The notes under the pieces: generated by a model
Seen by the model: the letters and a program-made list of their open reading frames with translations, nothing else
The model's database searches: none
What the model was told of the DNA's origin: nothing
Part shown: in pieces, positions 1 to 11,128 of the stretch
Position numbering within the stretch: position 1 is the stretch's first letter
Layout: each line of letters opens with the position of its first letter
Position numbers and translations under genes: made by a program
From: Gyrodactylus bullatarudis
Lineage: Eukaryota > Platyhelminthes > Monogenea > Gyrodactylidea > Gyrodactylidae
Length of the DNA stretch: 64,000 nt
Assembly: GCA_012064415.1 (NCBI GenBank)
Contig: SSNU01000064.1
Coordinates: forward strand, 231,613-295,612
Reading direction: 5' to 3'

Positions 1-2697
1 ATTGGTGAGCGCCTCACTTTGTTGGGCATTCAGTTTGTCAGATTCTTTTGTAGCAGTCACTATTGAAGAGTTTGATTGATATGAGGGCGCTTCTGCTACT
101 AATGATGATGTTGTTGTTGGTGTTGAGGAGTTGTTTTCTGTTGAAGCTTTCACTTGACTAACTGTTGATGCTGAGGAAGCAGTTGAGCTTTGTTGAGCCT
201 TGTTGATATTACCCATAGAAGTCATGGCCGCTGTTCTTTTTCGATTGAGAATCTTTGGTACTGTACTTGTGCCGGTATAAACCTTGCGGATCAACTTCTT
301 AGGACTTGGCTTTCGACCTGGAGGTCGATTAGCAGCTACTGGCAAACCAGCAAGACTAGCAGCCTCATGAGATGAAGGAATATTAATTTTTGCTGTTTGA
401 GTTTCATTATAGCTACTTGAAGGATCATAAGATTCCTGGCCATTATAAACTGAATTGGGAGATAAACGAGCCTGTTTTGCACTATTTACATTGGTTTGTC
501 GTTTTGAGTCATTAAATTTACGTTTTTTATCGTACAAAGATTGATGGAAGAATCGTTCTCGAGAATTATCTGTCTCTGGCTCTGTGTCAGGTGATTGCTC
601 GCGGTACACTTGGGATTTAATTTGATGAGACTTTTTGCGAATAATATGACGCGAAATGAATTTACGATGACGATCCAAGTTTGTACGACGAAGCAGTCGA
701 TTAGTGAAAGCACGAACTTTCTTTTGGTTTTCATCATAAATCGCAGAATCTGAGTAAGTTCGCTCCTTCAATTTTTCGATTTCAGCAGTACAATAAAATG
801 AGCTCTTTGGTTTGTACTCGTCATCAGATTTGCATTTAAAGTCAGACTTGGCTAGTAGACCTTTTTGAGTGTTTTTTCCTCTAGTTTTTGAGGCCTTTGG
901 ACCATTATTGGTATCCTCATTCTTTATTTGGTTAGGAGGTAGTCCTGGCTTAACTTTGGCGTGAGTCAGAATTATATTGTAGAGATTTTCTTTGCCATTG
1001 TTTCTTCCAATCGAGACACTTCTCAGAATAAAGTTTGTCTTTTCAATCCGCTTGGAGATGGTTTGATAGTCTCTCATATCTAATTCTTTTATGTAAGCTT
1101 CCAAATTGCCAATCAAAACTGTACATCGTAGCCCAAGGATCAACTTTTCAAACATACTAAGACCCATGAATTTATCCTTTTTACTTCTGCTGGCGAGTTT
1201 ACTACAAATTTTCATGACTGATCTTTTGGATGACTTTTGGAGTTTTGTATCTTCAACTTCACTATCGGATGATTCACAATGATCATGATATCGAGAATAT
1301 TTAAATCCCCAAATCTTTTTGACCTTTTCCTTATAGGCATTTGTCTCCATTAAGAAGTTTTCTTCATCAGAATTAATCGACTTTTTACCGTACCCAGTAG
1401 TATTTCTTCGCTTTGTCTTGCCATTCTTCATGGATAGTGAAGGAGCCGCTCTCATAGGTGGTGGACTACGTTGAACGAATGATCGGTTGTAACCACGAGA
1501 GGGTGAGGGATATTCTTCATCTCCACTGAAATAATTTTCCTTAATTCGGGTATTCCTATTACTTTTTGGTTTCTTATCCATATCATTTTGCTCGCTATTG
1601 GCTTTATTTTCATAGCAAAATTTCCACTCAATATGTTGTTTCATGTCTGTTCGTCGAGTTCTCTTTCTACTTGGCTCTTTGGACTGATCGTTTGTGTCGG
1701 AGGAGTTATCAGATGCATTTGAATTGCCATCTTGAGTATCGGACATCTCGTTACCATTTTCAATATTATTGCTAGCTTCGTTCTTTGAAGAGCGCATTTT
1801 CTTCTTTGAAAAGAACTTTTTGGACTTCCCGTTGGCATCTTGATTCTGCAATTCTTCATCGACCATATCTGAATATTTTTTCTGCTTTGGATTAGGTCGA
1901 AGACGTCCAGTAACACTCCTAGATTGCTTTTTATTTTCAATTTCACGACGTTTTTTGAGAATTTCAAAGATACCAGGACGAACAAGATTTGCAGATGCAA
2001 GAAGATCATCTTTTTCATCTAGCTCTGCATTGATATTTACTTCATTCCATAGAGAATCCACAATTGAAGCTATTCGTGACTGGCAAGTAACCCTTCGATC
2101 AGGCTTTGGAGTTGTACTTCGCTTTGTTGGAGTAGGTAAAGTCCCAGCATCACTAACATACTCGAGGATACCTTTGAGGATAGAATCATTACACGTAAAA
2201 CGTTCCTTGGAAATACTTTTTTTGGCTTGATCGAGGCATTCATTTTCTTCTTCGTCTTCTTGATTTTCATCTGGATCCTGTTTTGTATCATTTTTACTGA
2301 GAGCTTTGGGAGTTTTCTCCAAGTCAGCTTTAACCGGGGAAGTTTTATCGTCGACTTCTTTATCGTTAATACTAATAAAAGGAGAGGATGATTGCTCATC
2401 CAAGTAATTTGTCGGATTTGGAATTAACTCATCAATGCTAGTCTCACAATCTTCTTCGTCGTTAGGACTTTTCGAGAGATCAGGAAAGTCCAGACTACCT
2501 TTCTTGAGTTGCTTAGATCCTTTGCTTTTCCCCTTTTCTGAAGACACAGTACCGTTAACCTTGGAATTTCTTGAGGAAACAAGACCTAATTCACTAACAA
2601 TAGACTTTTTTTGACCCTTGTTCCTGTAATTTAATATATTGCATTATTTCACTCAATAATTGAATAAGTTAGATTTAGGAACGTACCTTGTCATCAT
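1..2697 (-). CDS. Large basic, Ser/Lys-rich nuclear protein, 5' part (partial)
   Basis: The minus strand is open from 2623 to the window edge (about 874 codons without a stop). A short first exon, 2697-2687, encodes Met-Met-Thr and joins it across a 63-bp GT-AG intron (2686-2624), giving an N-terminus reading MMTRNKGQKK. The protein is hydrophilic, rich in Lys, Ser, Asp and Asn, with several basic runs that look like nuclear localisation signals (for example PSRKRTRRTD) and an AT-hook-like stretch RPPGRKPSPKK. One segment around 1080-1180 is less charged (LGLRCTVLIGNLEAYIKEL) and may be a folded domain. The C-terminal visible part is Ser/Thr/Gln-rich. I do not recognise the family; a chromatin or transcription role is inferred from composition only. 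A 3' acceptor-like site (CCATTTTAG) lies about 41 bp upstream of the ATG. The gene continues beyond position 1. Confidence 0.75.
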
Positions 2698-3193
2698 TTT
2701 AATATTTCATAACTTTTCGAGTTTTCAATTCAATCTAAAATGGAATAAAATGAATGATTAATGTGGAACATGCCCAAACGTGAGTTAGTAGGATATAATG
2801 AAAAAGAAGTTAAAAAGATAATGAAAATATATAATAATATGTTGAAATACATTAGTAAGTATAATTAATATTGTATAGAAGAAAAAGGAGTAGCAATTTA
2901 TAAATAATTTACAACAAGATGCACATACTGATTCGAAACTTAAATAAAGATCGCGGTATAAATCCGACCTACCAATAACGCAATGTAATTGGTTCTAATA
3001 TTTTTATTTAAAGTCAGTAAAACAAAATCTATAAGTTAAATTAGGATTTCTCTTTGTTTACGAAGATTATAATTCAAAAAAATTTATGAGTTATCGTGAG
3101 ATTTGGATTTTCTTGATATTACTCAGTTTTATATATCAAATAGCAGTATTTTCTAAACTTGAGTGTTAAGAAGATGGGGTTTTCAATCAGAAA
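2698..3193. other. Intergenic, no gene seen
   Basis: AT-rich spacer between the start of the nuclear-protein gene and the 3' end of the CLCC1-like gene. No open frame with coding character and no recognisable RNA gene on either strand. It should hold the promoter of the nuclear-protein gene and the 3' end of the CLCC1-like transcript. Confidence 0.5.
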
Positions 3194-4144
3194 TTAATTA
3201 TTCTTTATTTTAGGTAGTTCTTTCATAGAATCTCGGTCTTTTATGGCTGTTTTTGGTTTTCTTTTTTTCGGCATAATTCCTGTGGAGGACCCGGTTGAAA
3301 TTCCTCTTAAAACTGAGATGACAACTGCAAAAGTTATTGATAGTATTACAATGATAACAATGTTTGTGTATTCTGAAGCATTCTCATAAAAAATTCCAAC
3401 ACTTTTTCCCATTGTTTCCGAGAAATGTAAAAATATCTCCGATATTATATCGTAGAATAACCCAGCAATACTGATGTCGAAAAAAGGATGTTGTCCTATC
3501 TTACGAAAGAAATCTTTACAGCGACTCTCCGCTTTTCTATCTGAATAAATAAGCTTTTCATAAAACCAGTAGGAATGTTCTGGTCTACAGTATTCTGGTA
3601 GGTCTGGGTATTTTTTGGCTAAAACTGTCCTCTCGTAGAATATATCTTGATATCTCTTGTATGCTTTTTGAAATATGATCAAAGAGAATACAAACATTAT
3701 AAGTGAAGAAATTGGTCGGTGATAAATACTGAATATGACTGTCGAAATAATTAAGGCTATGCCTGTGTAGAAAATAACATTCGAAAACACAAAGTTAACA
3801 TTCTCCTCATTAAAAATATCAATGTTGACTTGTAGACATTCTTCAATGATTGTATTAATTGTTTCAGGAAAAATCTCAGATTTGGGAACTAAATAGTCCC
3901 TCATAATCATGAGATTTTCTTGGCTTATGTTCAAAGTTAATTTCATATTCAAAGGTTCATCCCCGCCTTGAAAGTTGTTAATTTTGTCATAGATAATTCG
4001 AACAAGTGCTTTATGTAATAGTTTATGATAACTAGTTTCCTCACTGGATTTTATATCTCTCTTAGGATCCGAACCTTCGAAAGGAATAAATTGACAATTG
4101 GCATGAAAAAATTGAATCAATAGAATAACTTGGACGACAATCAT
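3194..4144 (-). CDS. CLCC1: CLCC1-like ER chloride channel (Mid-1-related family)
   Basis: A single-exon frame of 316 residues. Residues 1-18 form a signal peptide; about 20-115 is a soluble luminal-type region with NIS as a possible N-glycosylation site; hydrophobic segments at about 120-140 and 144-159 are followed by a charged region with conserved-looking Cys186 and Cys209 and an aromatic motif (SYWFYEKL); a third membrane segment lies at about 262-279, followed by a Lys-rich tail. This order (signal, luminal domain, two TMs, Cys/Trp region, third TM, basic tail) and the block from Cys209 to the third TM fit the Mid-1-related chloride channel CLCC1, an ER anion channel; the family's long acidic C-terminus is missing. 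It is the downstream gene of a same-strand pair with TOM20 (93-bp spacer). Identification rests on remembered family layout, so it is good but not certain. Confidence 0.7.
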   Translation of the reverse strand: MIVVQVILLIQFFHANCQFIPFEGSDPKRDIKSSEETSYHKLLHKALVRIIYDKINNFQGGDEPLNMKLTLNISQENLMIMRDYLVPKSEIFPETINTIIEECLQVNIDIFNEENVNFVFSNVIFYTGIALIISTVIFSIYHRPISSLIMFVFSLIIFQKAYKRYQDIFYERTVLAKKYPDLPEYCRPEHSYWFYEKLIYSDRKAESRCKDFFRKIGQHPFFDISIAGLFYDIISEIFLHFSETMGKSVGIFYENASEYTNIVIIVILSITFAVVISVLRGISTGSSTGIMPKKRKPKTAIKDRDSMKELPKIKNN

Positions 4145-4237
4145 TGAGGATACTAAAAATATAATGAATTAAAAGTATGAGTAAATGCAGAGATCGATAT
4201 CAAGTAAAAAAAATTATATTTTATTTTAATTAAATAT
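4145..4237 (-). promoter_or_regulatory. TOM20/CLCC1 intercistronic spacer with 3' splice acceptor
   Basis: Only 93 bp separate the TOM20 stop from the CLCC1-like ATG on the minus strand. Read on that strand, the spacer ends with the acceptor-like tract TTATATTTTTAG eight bases before the ATG, although no 5' exon is required. A trans-splicing acceptor for the downstream cistron is the inferred role; there is hardly space for a separate promoter. Confidence 0.45.
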
Positions 4238-4727
4238 TTATTCTAAGTCATCTTCTACAGGTTTACTATCGAGTAATTCGCTGCTGATCATAGCTAGCTG
4301 GACTTTCTTTCGAATGTCAGGGAGAATTTCAACCAGAAGATTAAAGGCAGCAGGATGAATAGACTGTTGAAGAATTCCTAAGAGGTTAGAAGGACTTCCA
4401 CAAACAGAGACAGCGTACGCAAAATGTTGCACACCTTCCGTTACTTTTCCCATGGCAGTTTTTTCTTCTCCAAGCTGAAGTTGCTTCATGAAAAATTCTT
4501 GTGCCGAAGCTGTGTCTTTGAAGTTCGGGAGGATTATATCATTTTCTTTTTGAGCTTTGAGTCGTCTTTCTCTTCTAGCTTTAAAATACTATATTGAAAA
4601 ACATACATATAGCCAAGTTCTTTCTAAAGTCGGGATGACTACGTCGCTTGTAATCAAAATAAATCAGGTAAGATACTGCGAGAGCTCCAGCCCCAGCTGC
4701 TAAAAGGCCAGTCTTGGAGAAACTCAT
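4238..4727 (-). CDS. TOMM20: Mitochondrial import receptor subunit TOM20
   Basis: Two exons (4727-4607 and 4578-4238) joined across a 28-bp GT-AG intron encode 153 residues, close to the usual ~145. The N-terminus MSFSKTGLLAAGAG starts a single membrane anchor ending in YLIYFDYKRRSHPDFRKNL, the hallmark TOM20 anchor plus basic collar. After the junction comes SRRERRLKAQKEN, matching the conserved Arg/Lys-rich linker. The C-terminal half, with the motifs GEEKTAMGKVTEGVQHFAYA and CGSPSNLLGILQQSIHPAAF, is the receptor domain that binds presequences at the outer mitochondrial membrane. The tail ends in acidic residues as usual. Without removing the tiny intron the frame is broken, so the intron is well supported. 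The ATG directly follows a CAAG. It is divergent from MRPL20 and upstream of the CLCC1-like gene. Confidence 0.92.
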
Positions 4728-4817
4728 CTTGCATGAAATAAATTCAAAATTTAGAATTAACAAATTTAACAACAGCTAGTTTGCAAATTTGTTTTGCTAA
4801 AATTCTATTTCAAAAAT
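4728..4817. promoter_or_regulatory. Divergent TOM20/MRPL20 promoter region
   Basis: The two start codons on opposite strands are 90 bp apart, so both transcripts must start from this AT-rich interval or inside it. Both products act in mitochondria, which would suit shared control. No TATA box or known factor site is evident; the role is inferred from the geometry. Confidence 0.5.
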
Positions 4818-5359
4818 ATGAGATTTACTTCAGTCGATTTAATGAGAAAAGTTATTCCTTTCTCAAAATCCGATGTTTGGTTTGGTCGTAATCAATGGAT
4901 GCAATTCGCTTGGGTAATTTTTTCCAATTTTAGTTTCAGTTGTTCCGGGGAAGGGCCTCCAGATGTTATAAACTGGGCCATCTAAAAGTTTTCAAAGCTC
5001 TTGAGAAAAGCAATCAAGAAAGATGGGCTAAGAAGAAAGAATTCAGAGAAATTTGGGAAGCTCGCATAGATATTGCATGTCAAGAACATGGTATCCATGG
5101 TAAATTATTCCTTGAAGGACTTAATCAGTGCAATATTCTTTTGAATAGAAATATGCTAGCAAATCTTGCTGTTCATGAGCCTAGAAGTTTTGAAGTAATT
5201 TTATTAAATCATTATTATATTTAGTCTTTAGTCAATACTGTTAAAAAATATTACGAAATAAAAGGTGCTGACTATGAACTTGGAGAAGTTACCTGTAAAT
5301 ATGTAGACAGAGGATTTCTTGAATCTCCTATTGTACCCGGCAACAAACATTTTTATTAA
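4818..5359 (+). CDS. MRPL20: Mitochondrial large-ribosomal-subunit protein bL20m
   Basis: Three exons (4818-4913, 4940-5194, 5225-5359) with introns of 26 and 30 bp encode about 161 residues. The second exon carries the bL20 core: FRGRASRCYKLGHL, then ARIDIACQEHGIHGKLFLEG, then NRNMLANLAVHEPRSFE, which aligns in order with animal MRPL20. bL20 binds 23S-type rRNA and is an early assembly protein of the large subunit, here of the mitochondrial ribosome. A 20-bp alternative first intron (acceptor six bases earlier) would add two residues, FQ, without changing the frame; the CAG acceptor is preferred. The third exon lies beyond an in-frame stop in the unspliced frame, so the 30-bp intron is real if the C-terminal extension is used. 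MRPL20 is followed 102 bp later by ATG4. Confidence 0.9.
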
Positions 5360-5461
5360 TAGATTATAGTTTTCATCCAATAATACTGCATACTTTTTTC
5401 TTCCTAAATTTTAATCTGTTCAAGATAATAATGCTCCATTTTAATTTTTACAGACTAATTG
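5360..5461 (+). promoter_or_regulatory. MRPL20/ATG4 intercistronic spacer with 3' splice acceptor
   Basis: A 102-bp spacer between the MRPL20 stop and the ATG4 start. It ends with a polypyrimidine-rich acceptor (TTTTAATTTTTACAG) eight bases before the ATG. The ATG4 frame needs no upstream exon, so the acceptor is best explained by trans-splicing of a downstream cistron; a cis-spliced non-coding leader is the alternative. Confidence 0.45.
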
Positions 5462-8400
5462 ATGTCTTATGAACAAGGTCGTAAATTACAAGAAGAATTA
5501 ATAAGCAGCAGTCCTCTATTAGGTGGAATTCAAGACAAATTTCGCAATGCTTTGAACCATGTAAAATATGGATGGACAGTTCAGATTAAGCCTTCATTCA
5601 ATTCAGAGACAATCGTTCATTTCCTTGGGAAACAGTATAAAGAACTCAAAGAAAACGAAGTTGGGGACAATCTTTTGAGTCTAGAAGAATTTTCAGATGA
5701 CTTTGCAAGTTGCCTTTGGTTTACTTATCGAACAAACTTTGAGCCGATACCAATTAATTCATCAATTAAAAACGCTTGTTGCAAGAAAAACTTTGATCTT
5801 GTTCACAATGATGTATTGGATTTTAAGGATGAAATTAATGTCGATGATCAAGATACAATATTCATAGAAGCTATTGAACTCAACATTAGACCAATCAAGA
5901 CATCTAGGTCTGTAAGTTTTTAATTCAATCTCCTTTTGATGATTCAATAAAAATGAATTAAGCTATATTTACACAAGGTTGATTTATTTATATTCCATTC
6001 AAAATGAATACAAAAACTTGGAGCTATCTAGGTTCGGGTTCTACATTGTAATTTTACCTGAAAAATTACCAAGATTGAGCAAGAAAACTAGTAAATTTGG
6101 CATTGTAATCAGTTTTTAGTTTTCATTAAGCTCATCAGTTCCTCTGAATAGTTCATCTGCTTCCTCGCCCAGTGAGAATATATCCAAGAAAATTCGCAAT
6201 CGATCTGATTACAATAATTCTGATGGGAATTTAACAAACTGGAGTTTACGAACATCAGACTGTGGTTGGGGATGTATGTTGAGAAGTGTTCAAATGCTCT
6301 TGGCTCATTCCATTCTTCGGCATACCATGGGAAATCACTATCGGGCCTATGCTCGGGGACAGTAAGTTTCTATTCTTTAATACTAGTATTTTTTCCAAAA
6401 TCAAGTTATTTATCCAAACTTTTAAAGAAAGACTTGTTTTTTGAATCTATAGAAATCTGGAGAATGATTCTTTACATTTTCATGTTATAAACTTGTGTAA
6501 AAGTTGTATTTAATCTTGTCAATTTTTAGTTTCATTCTAAATGAAAAGCAAGAGGTTTCCTATCGAAGTATCATAAGGCTTTTTGGAGATTCTACAAAAT
6601 CTCCATTTTCCATTCATAAATTTCTCTTGTTGAGTAATAAACCAGCTGGAAGTTGGTTTGGTCCAAATACAGCTGCCAACATGTTGGTCAATGCCATGAT
6701 TTCGGCCAAATGTGATCGTAGTCTCTTTTTAAATGATTTCGAACTATACGTTGCCAATGATCGTGTTATTGTTCGAGAAGTTAGCTTTATATTCAAAATA
6801 AATATTTATTCTGATACAAATTAAAATACAGCATCCATGTTTTCTTTTCAGCAACTCTTTGCCTTGTTTAAACAGAATTATTCCAAAGTCTGTGATTTAG
6901 ACTCGAAACATTTCTACTCAGTAAAGCATACAGCTCAAATCAATTGTGATTGCAAACCAAGTAGTAAGTCCAAGAAAGTATTTTCTCTCATTCGTATACA
7001 GTGAGAAAATCTTGGAAAAATTTTACTCTGTACCATCGTGTTATTCTAATTTTATTTCGGTTAGGTTAGCAAACAAAAAGCAAGCAGGGAAAATTTGGCC
7101 TGCTCTCTTCAGACGGTAGTTTATTTATCATGTAAATGTACCATTTAACATTTGGGATTTTTCAATTGTATGATACATTTATGCCCGGAATGTCTGGTAT
7201 GTATTAGAGCACTGCTTTTCTTCTCACAAAAGTATGTTCAATCCGTATAGATAAACATGAATCTTTATTTTGTTATAGGCTCATTCTGGATTCTGAGTCA
7301 GACTAAAAAAAGATAAATTTCCTTCTAAAATAAGAAATTGAATTTCTGTCAGTTTTGTACAGTTGGTATTGTTGAATCTTCTATTAGTGATTGCGTACAG
7401 AGTTTAAATTTCAACTCAATTAAATTTTGAAATTAGTTTTCAGAAAATTTTCGACTCTGAGATTAAAGTATTTCAAAAGAAGATTTTAAAGCATGAATAA
7501 AATGCTCCTATAATTATTTAATTTTACTAGTTTTTCCAAGAAGAGCGGTGCTCTACCCGGTATCTATATACATTGTATGAGCTGACAAAAGAATTTAAAG
7601 TTTTTTTTTAAAAATTGTATCATGTACCTAAAAATATTCTCCAAGTTCCTTGATATTTACTAACATTATTTAGTATCGAATCGAAAGAGAATAGGTAAGG
7701 ATAAATCCTTTCAAATTTCATTTTCTTTCAGTCTCAAAGTCTCAGGATGCTTCAATCTTGTTGATAATACCGATGAAATTAGGATGTAGCCAAAAGATTG
7801 ACATCAAATTGTATGGAGATGCCTTGAAAGTTTTGATGAATGATCCTTGTTTTGTGGGACTAGTTGGTGGTAAGCCAAATCGATCTGTCTTCATAGCTGG
7901 ATATCAGGATAATAAATATATTTATTTTGAACCCCACATCAAACAAACTTATATCGATACATTCTGTGATAATTTTTCATTAAAGGTTAGTCCATCAACT
8001 CAAACTTGTAATTTTAATTCTTTGATTTTTAATTTTTTTTACTCTGTAACGTTGTAGCAAACTTCTATCCAACTTCATTTTCAAAAATTCTCATAAAAAT
8101 TTCAATTAACCAGCGAAAGAAAAATTCAATTTAGTCAATGGGGTTAAATTGTAGAGTTTTTCTAGTTTATATGACCACTAGTATGCTATAGAGGATAAAT
8201 TATTGCCAAAAATGTTTAGAAAAACAATCAAATTCAAAGTAACCTCGGAAGATAATTCAAAGGAAGGTTAGGATTATGTCACTCGAGTTGAGGTATGAAG
8301 TATATTTTCTAGTAAATCGTCTACATGGCTTTGTGAAGTGATTATTTTTTGATATAAACCTAATTGACATGAAAATGAGAATTTACTTTTTTACAAAAAA

Positions 8401-11128
8401 ATCAATATTTTTCTTCGGAGGGTCAGGAAAAAAATTATTTTTCGAATTCCATAATAAAATAAGCCAATAAAAATTCCCGAAAAAATTCAATCTGACCAAA
8501 ATTAATCCGTTTTTCGAATTTCGAAAATGCACCAAATTTCCTCTCTTTCAACTTTCGAATCCAAAATTTTTATCGATTTCAAAGATTTGAAGCAGTTAAA
8601 TGCAGATATTCGAGACCAACGTCAGAAGAAGAATTTGTATTCGGCTGCAGAAATTCACAGAAAATCGTCATTATTGTGGGAAATCGAAAAATTTGCATTT
8701 ATCGATTATCACAAAGAGGATTGATCCAAAATTTAAAAGTTTGACTTTTTCTTGAAAACATTAGACACCTTTCTACCTCCACGGCACAATTCGAACTCTT
8801 AGTCTGATGTCAGTCTCGAATATCTGCATTTAACTGCTTTAAATCTTTGAAATCTATAAAAATTTTGGATTCGAAAGTTGAAAAAGTGGAAATTGGTTGC
8901 ATTATCGAAATTCGAAAAACGGCCTTATTATTGGTCAGATTGAATTTTTTCGGGAATTTTTAAAAATTTTCCCAGCTTATTGGCATATTTTATTATTATG
9001 GAATTCGAAAAATAATTTTTTTCTTGACTTCTCAAAGAAAAAATTGAGATTTTGTAAAAAAAGTAAATTCTCATCTACATGTCAACTAGTTTTATGTAGT
9101 TTATTTTAATAAGAAAGATTTACTCAAAAGTAGTTCGGGTATATTATTTTATGTTTTAAACTAAGTGTATTAATCTATCCTTTGAAAAGGTGTGTGATAA
9201 TAGCCAGAATTCAATAGACATGGTAACAATTCTTAGGCATTTCTCTAAAATTTTTCTACTCACTCCCTGTGAAAATAGATCTAAACAAGTTTAAACAAAC
9301 AAGTCTAACAATTATAATAGGCAAACATGAAAAATCCGTGGGAAATGGTTAATTAGATTATATGTAGTATGTATGTCAATAGGAATATTGTCTATGTTCC
9401 ATGACGGAATCTGAAATCTTAAATAATTATAATTACATTAGTAAAAGTAGATATTATTGGAATATGACCAATCTTTTTCTAAAGTCTCTTCCAGACGTTT
9501 CGGTACTGCGATAATCTAGCCCCTTCTTCAGTGGATGAGACGCTTGTAACCTGAACTCTCTCTTCAGACCTTAGTCCAGATCTGAAATCAAGATGTCCTG
9601 TTGAAAAATCAAACCTTAAAAACCTGAAATAAGTTCACAGAGATGTTCTCAAGGGTAATTATAATCCCGAGCTAACTATAATGCAACAAACAGGGGGAGA
9701 GGCTTATAGATAAAATTGAAAGCGTCTCATTCACTAAAGATGGTACTTGACTATCTCACTATCAAAACGTCTGGAAGAGGCTTTGGTTGGTTATATTCCG
9801 ATTTAATCTACTCTTACCAATATTCATTGTAAATGTAGTAAGGCAATTTCATGAAAATTCTGACTTTGCAATATTCTCAATTTGAATAATTTTGAATAAA
9901 ACAAAAAGTTTATTTTATCTAGACAAAACTCTGGTGATTCTTTGTTTAATCTTTGTCTCTGTTGCTCTGTATTGTGTCTACAAAAATTTATTCAAATCAA
10001 CATCTGGTCATTTATTTCTTTTTTATAATCAAATAAATTGTCAGATGTTGGGAATACATAAAAGACTGTTTACTTGATCCCAATGCTAGGATTTATGTGA
10101 TATCAACATTTTTTAATTCTTCATATTTTAAAACTTTCTATAAATTCTTCTCATTCAACCGAGTCTTGATTATCAAGATCATTAATCTAATCTAATTTTT
10201 TTCTTTGAGATTTGATTGTTAATTTCATCTTCTACTTCTACTCTCATTGATAGATAGAAAGGTGATGATTTATAATGTTGAGAAATAAGCGCTTTATTTC
10301 AGGCATATCTATCAGTTTGTAAATGGTAATATAAGTACACTAGTAATCACTATATTTTGATCTATAAGATGCTTAAGAAAACCAGTTTTGAGCTGAGCCA
10401 TCGTGATGCCAGTTATTTCACAAATAAGGCCTTTATTTTTGGGCATACTCATCAGTGAGATACATGGCATATATATAAGTATTTTGTAGAAATAAATTTT
10501 AACAATCATTGGTTGGAGTGTCTCTCAATCCCTATTTCCTAGGTTGACTGTAATTCATATAAAATAATCATGTAAAGGAATATGCATCACACTGATGAGT
10601 AGGCTAAATAATAAAGGCCTTATTTGTGAAATAACTGGCATCATCTTCTTTTTTTTCAAATTATTACAAGCAAGCAATTCATAGGTGACTTCTAGAATTT
10701 TGAAATTATCCTTTTCTACGCTTTTCGTTTAGTTGTTTTTATTTCCAAATAAATTGGGACATAGTCTTATAATCATCATGTAAGCGAAGCGTTAGTCTTA
10801 GCACCAAATTATTGAACATTACTAAAAGCTACAAAATATAATTTAAAAAGTACTTCCCTTGGTTCTTAATCTTTGAATGCTTCAATTTCCATTATTTTTC
10901 CAGTCATTTAGCTGCTTTGTTCCGCAAATGGCTCGATTTGAACGTTTAGATTCATCACTGGCAATTGGCTATTTATTCAAATCAATAAACGAAGTGAATG
11001 CATTCTTCCAACGTCTCAAGGAAATCAAGCCGAAAATATTCGAGGTGGTCTCTGTAAAGGACCGTTCAGTCTCAAAAAAAGAGTCAACTGTTGGCGTCAT
11101 CGATGAAGTTATTGACAACTGGAATTAA
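5462..11128 (+). CDS. ATG4: Autophagy cysteine protease ATG4
   Basis: Six exons (5462-5911, 6120-6361, 6530-6779, 6852-6963, 7732-7985, 10904-11128) join in phase to 510 residues. Exon 1 contains LWFTYRTNFEPI, exon 2 TSDCGWGCMLRSVQMLLAHS with catalytic Cys202, exon 5 SILLIIPMKLG and GGKPNRSVFIAGY, exon 6 the family's MARFERLDSSLAIGYLF block. The enzyme processes ATG8/LC3 and removes it from lipid during autophagy. The usual Asp-Pro-His of the catalytic dyad reads Glu418-Pro-His420, a conservative but unusual change of the catalytic Asp. Asn/Ser-rich spacers in exons 1-2 make the N-terminus longer than in human ATG4B. Introns are 208, 168, 72, 768 and 2,918 bp; the last is filled with hairpin repeats. 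Probably the second cistron after MRPL20. Confidence 0.9.
8350..9105. repeat. Foldback repeat (family A) inside the last ATG4 intron
   Basis: The sequence starting TTGACATGAAAATGAGAAT at about 8365 returns in reverse complement ending near 9105, with matching internal blocks (for example TTCCCGAAAAAATTCAATCTGACC near 8475 against its complement near 8940, and GCAGTTAAATGCAGATATTCGAG near 8600 against 8820). The arms are each about 350 bp around a centre near 8735. Related single arms or pairs recur throughout the window, so this is a dispersed non-autonomous foldback family. Confidence 0.75.
9480..9800. repeat. Short inverted repeat (family B)
   Basis: A block containing TCTTCCAGACGTTTCGGTA and GATGAGACGCTTGTAACC (9485-9560) is mirrored by an inverted partner at 9720-9795 (AGCGTCTCATTCACTAAAG, AAACGTCTGGAAGAGGCT). 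Further copies lie near 22895-22985, 27705-27735 and 33860-33935. This is a dispersed element with a hairpin form; no protein is encoded. Confidence 0.65.
10405..10645. repeat. Short hairpin repeat in ATG4 intron 5
   Basis: GATGCCAGTTATTTCACAAATAAGGCC at 10405-10432 followed by CATACTCATCAGTG is mirrored by the complement at 10580-10645. The arms are roughly 70 bp around a ~110-bp loop. A degenerate third arm occurs near 10295. This is MITE-like, with no coding capacity. Confidence 0.65.

Noticed and set aside
1641..2399. Open frames of 125 and 109 codons on the minus strand
   Set aside because: They overlap the long nuclear-protein frame in another phase; composition and codon pattern fit a shadow.
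4914..4939. A 20-bp first intron of MRPL20 (acceptor at the earlier TTTTAG)
   Set aside because: It also keeps the frame, but the CAG acceptor six bases later gives a 26-bp intron like the others; only cDNA can decide.
8350..9105. CRISPR-like or tandem array
   Set aside because: The repeated blocks are inverted, not direct, and have no regular spacers; this is an animal genome.
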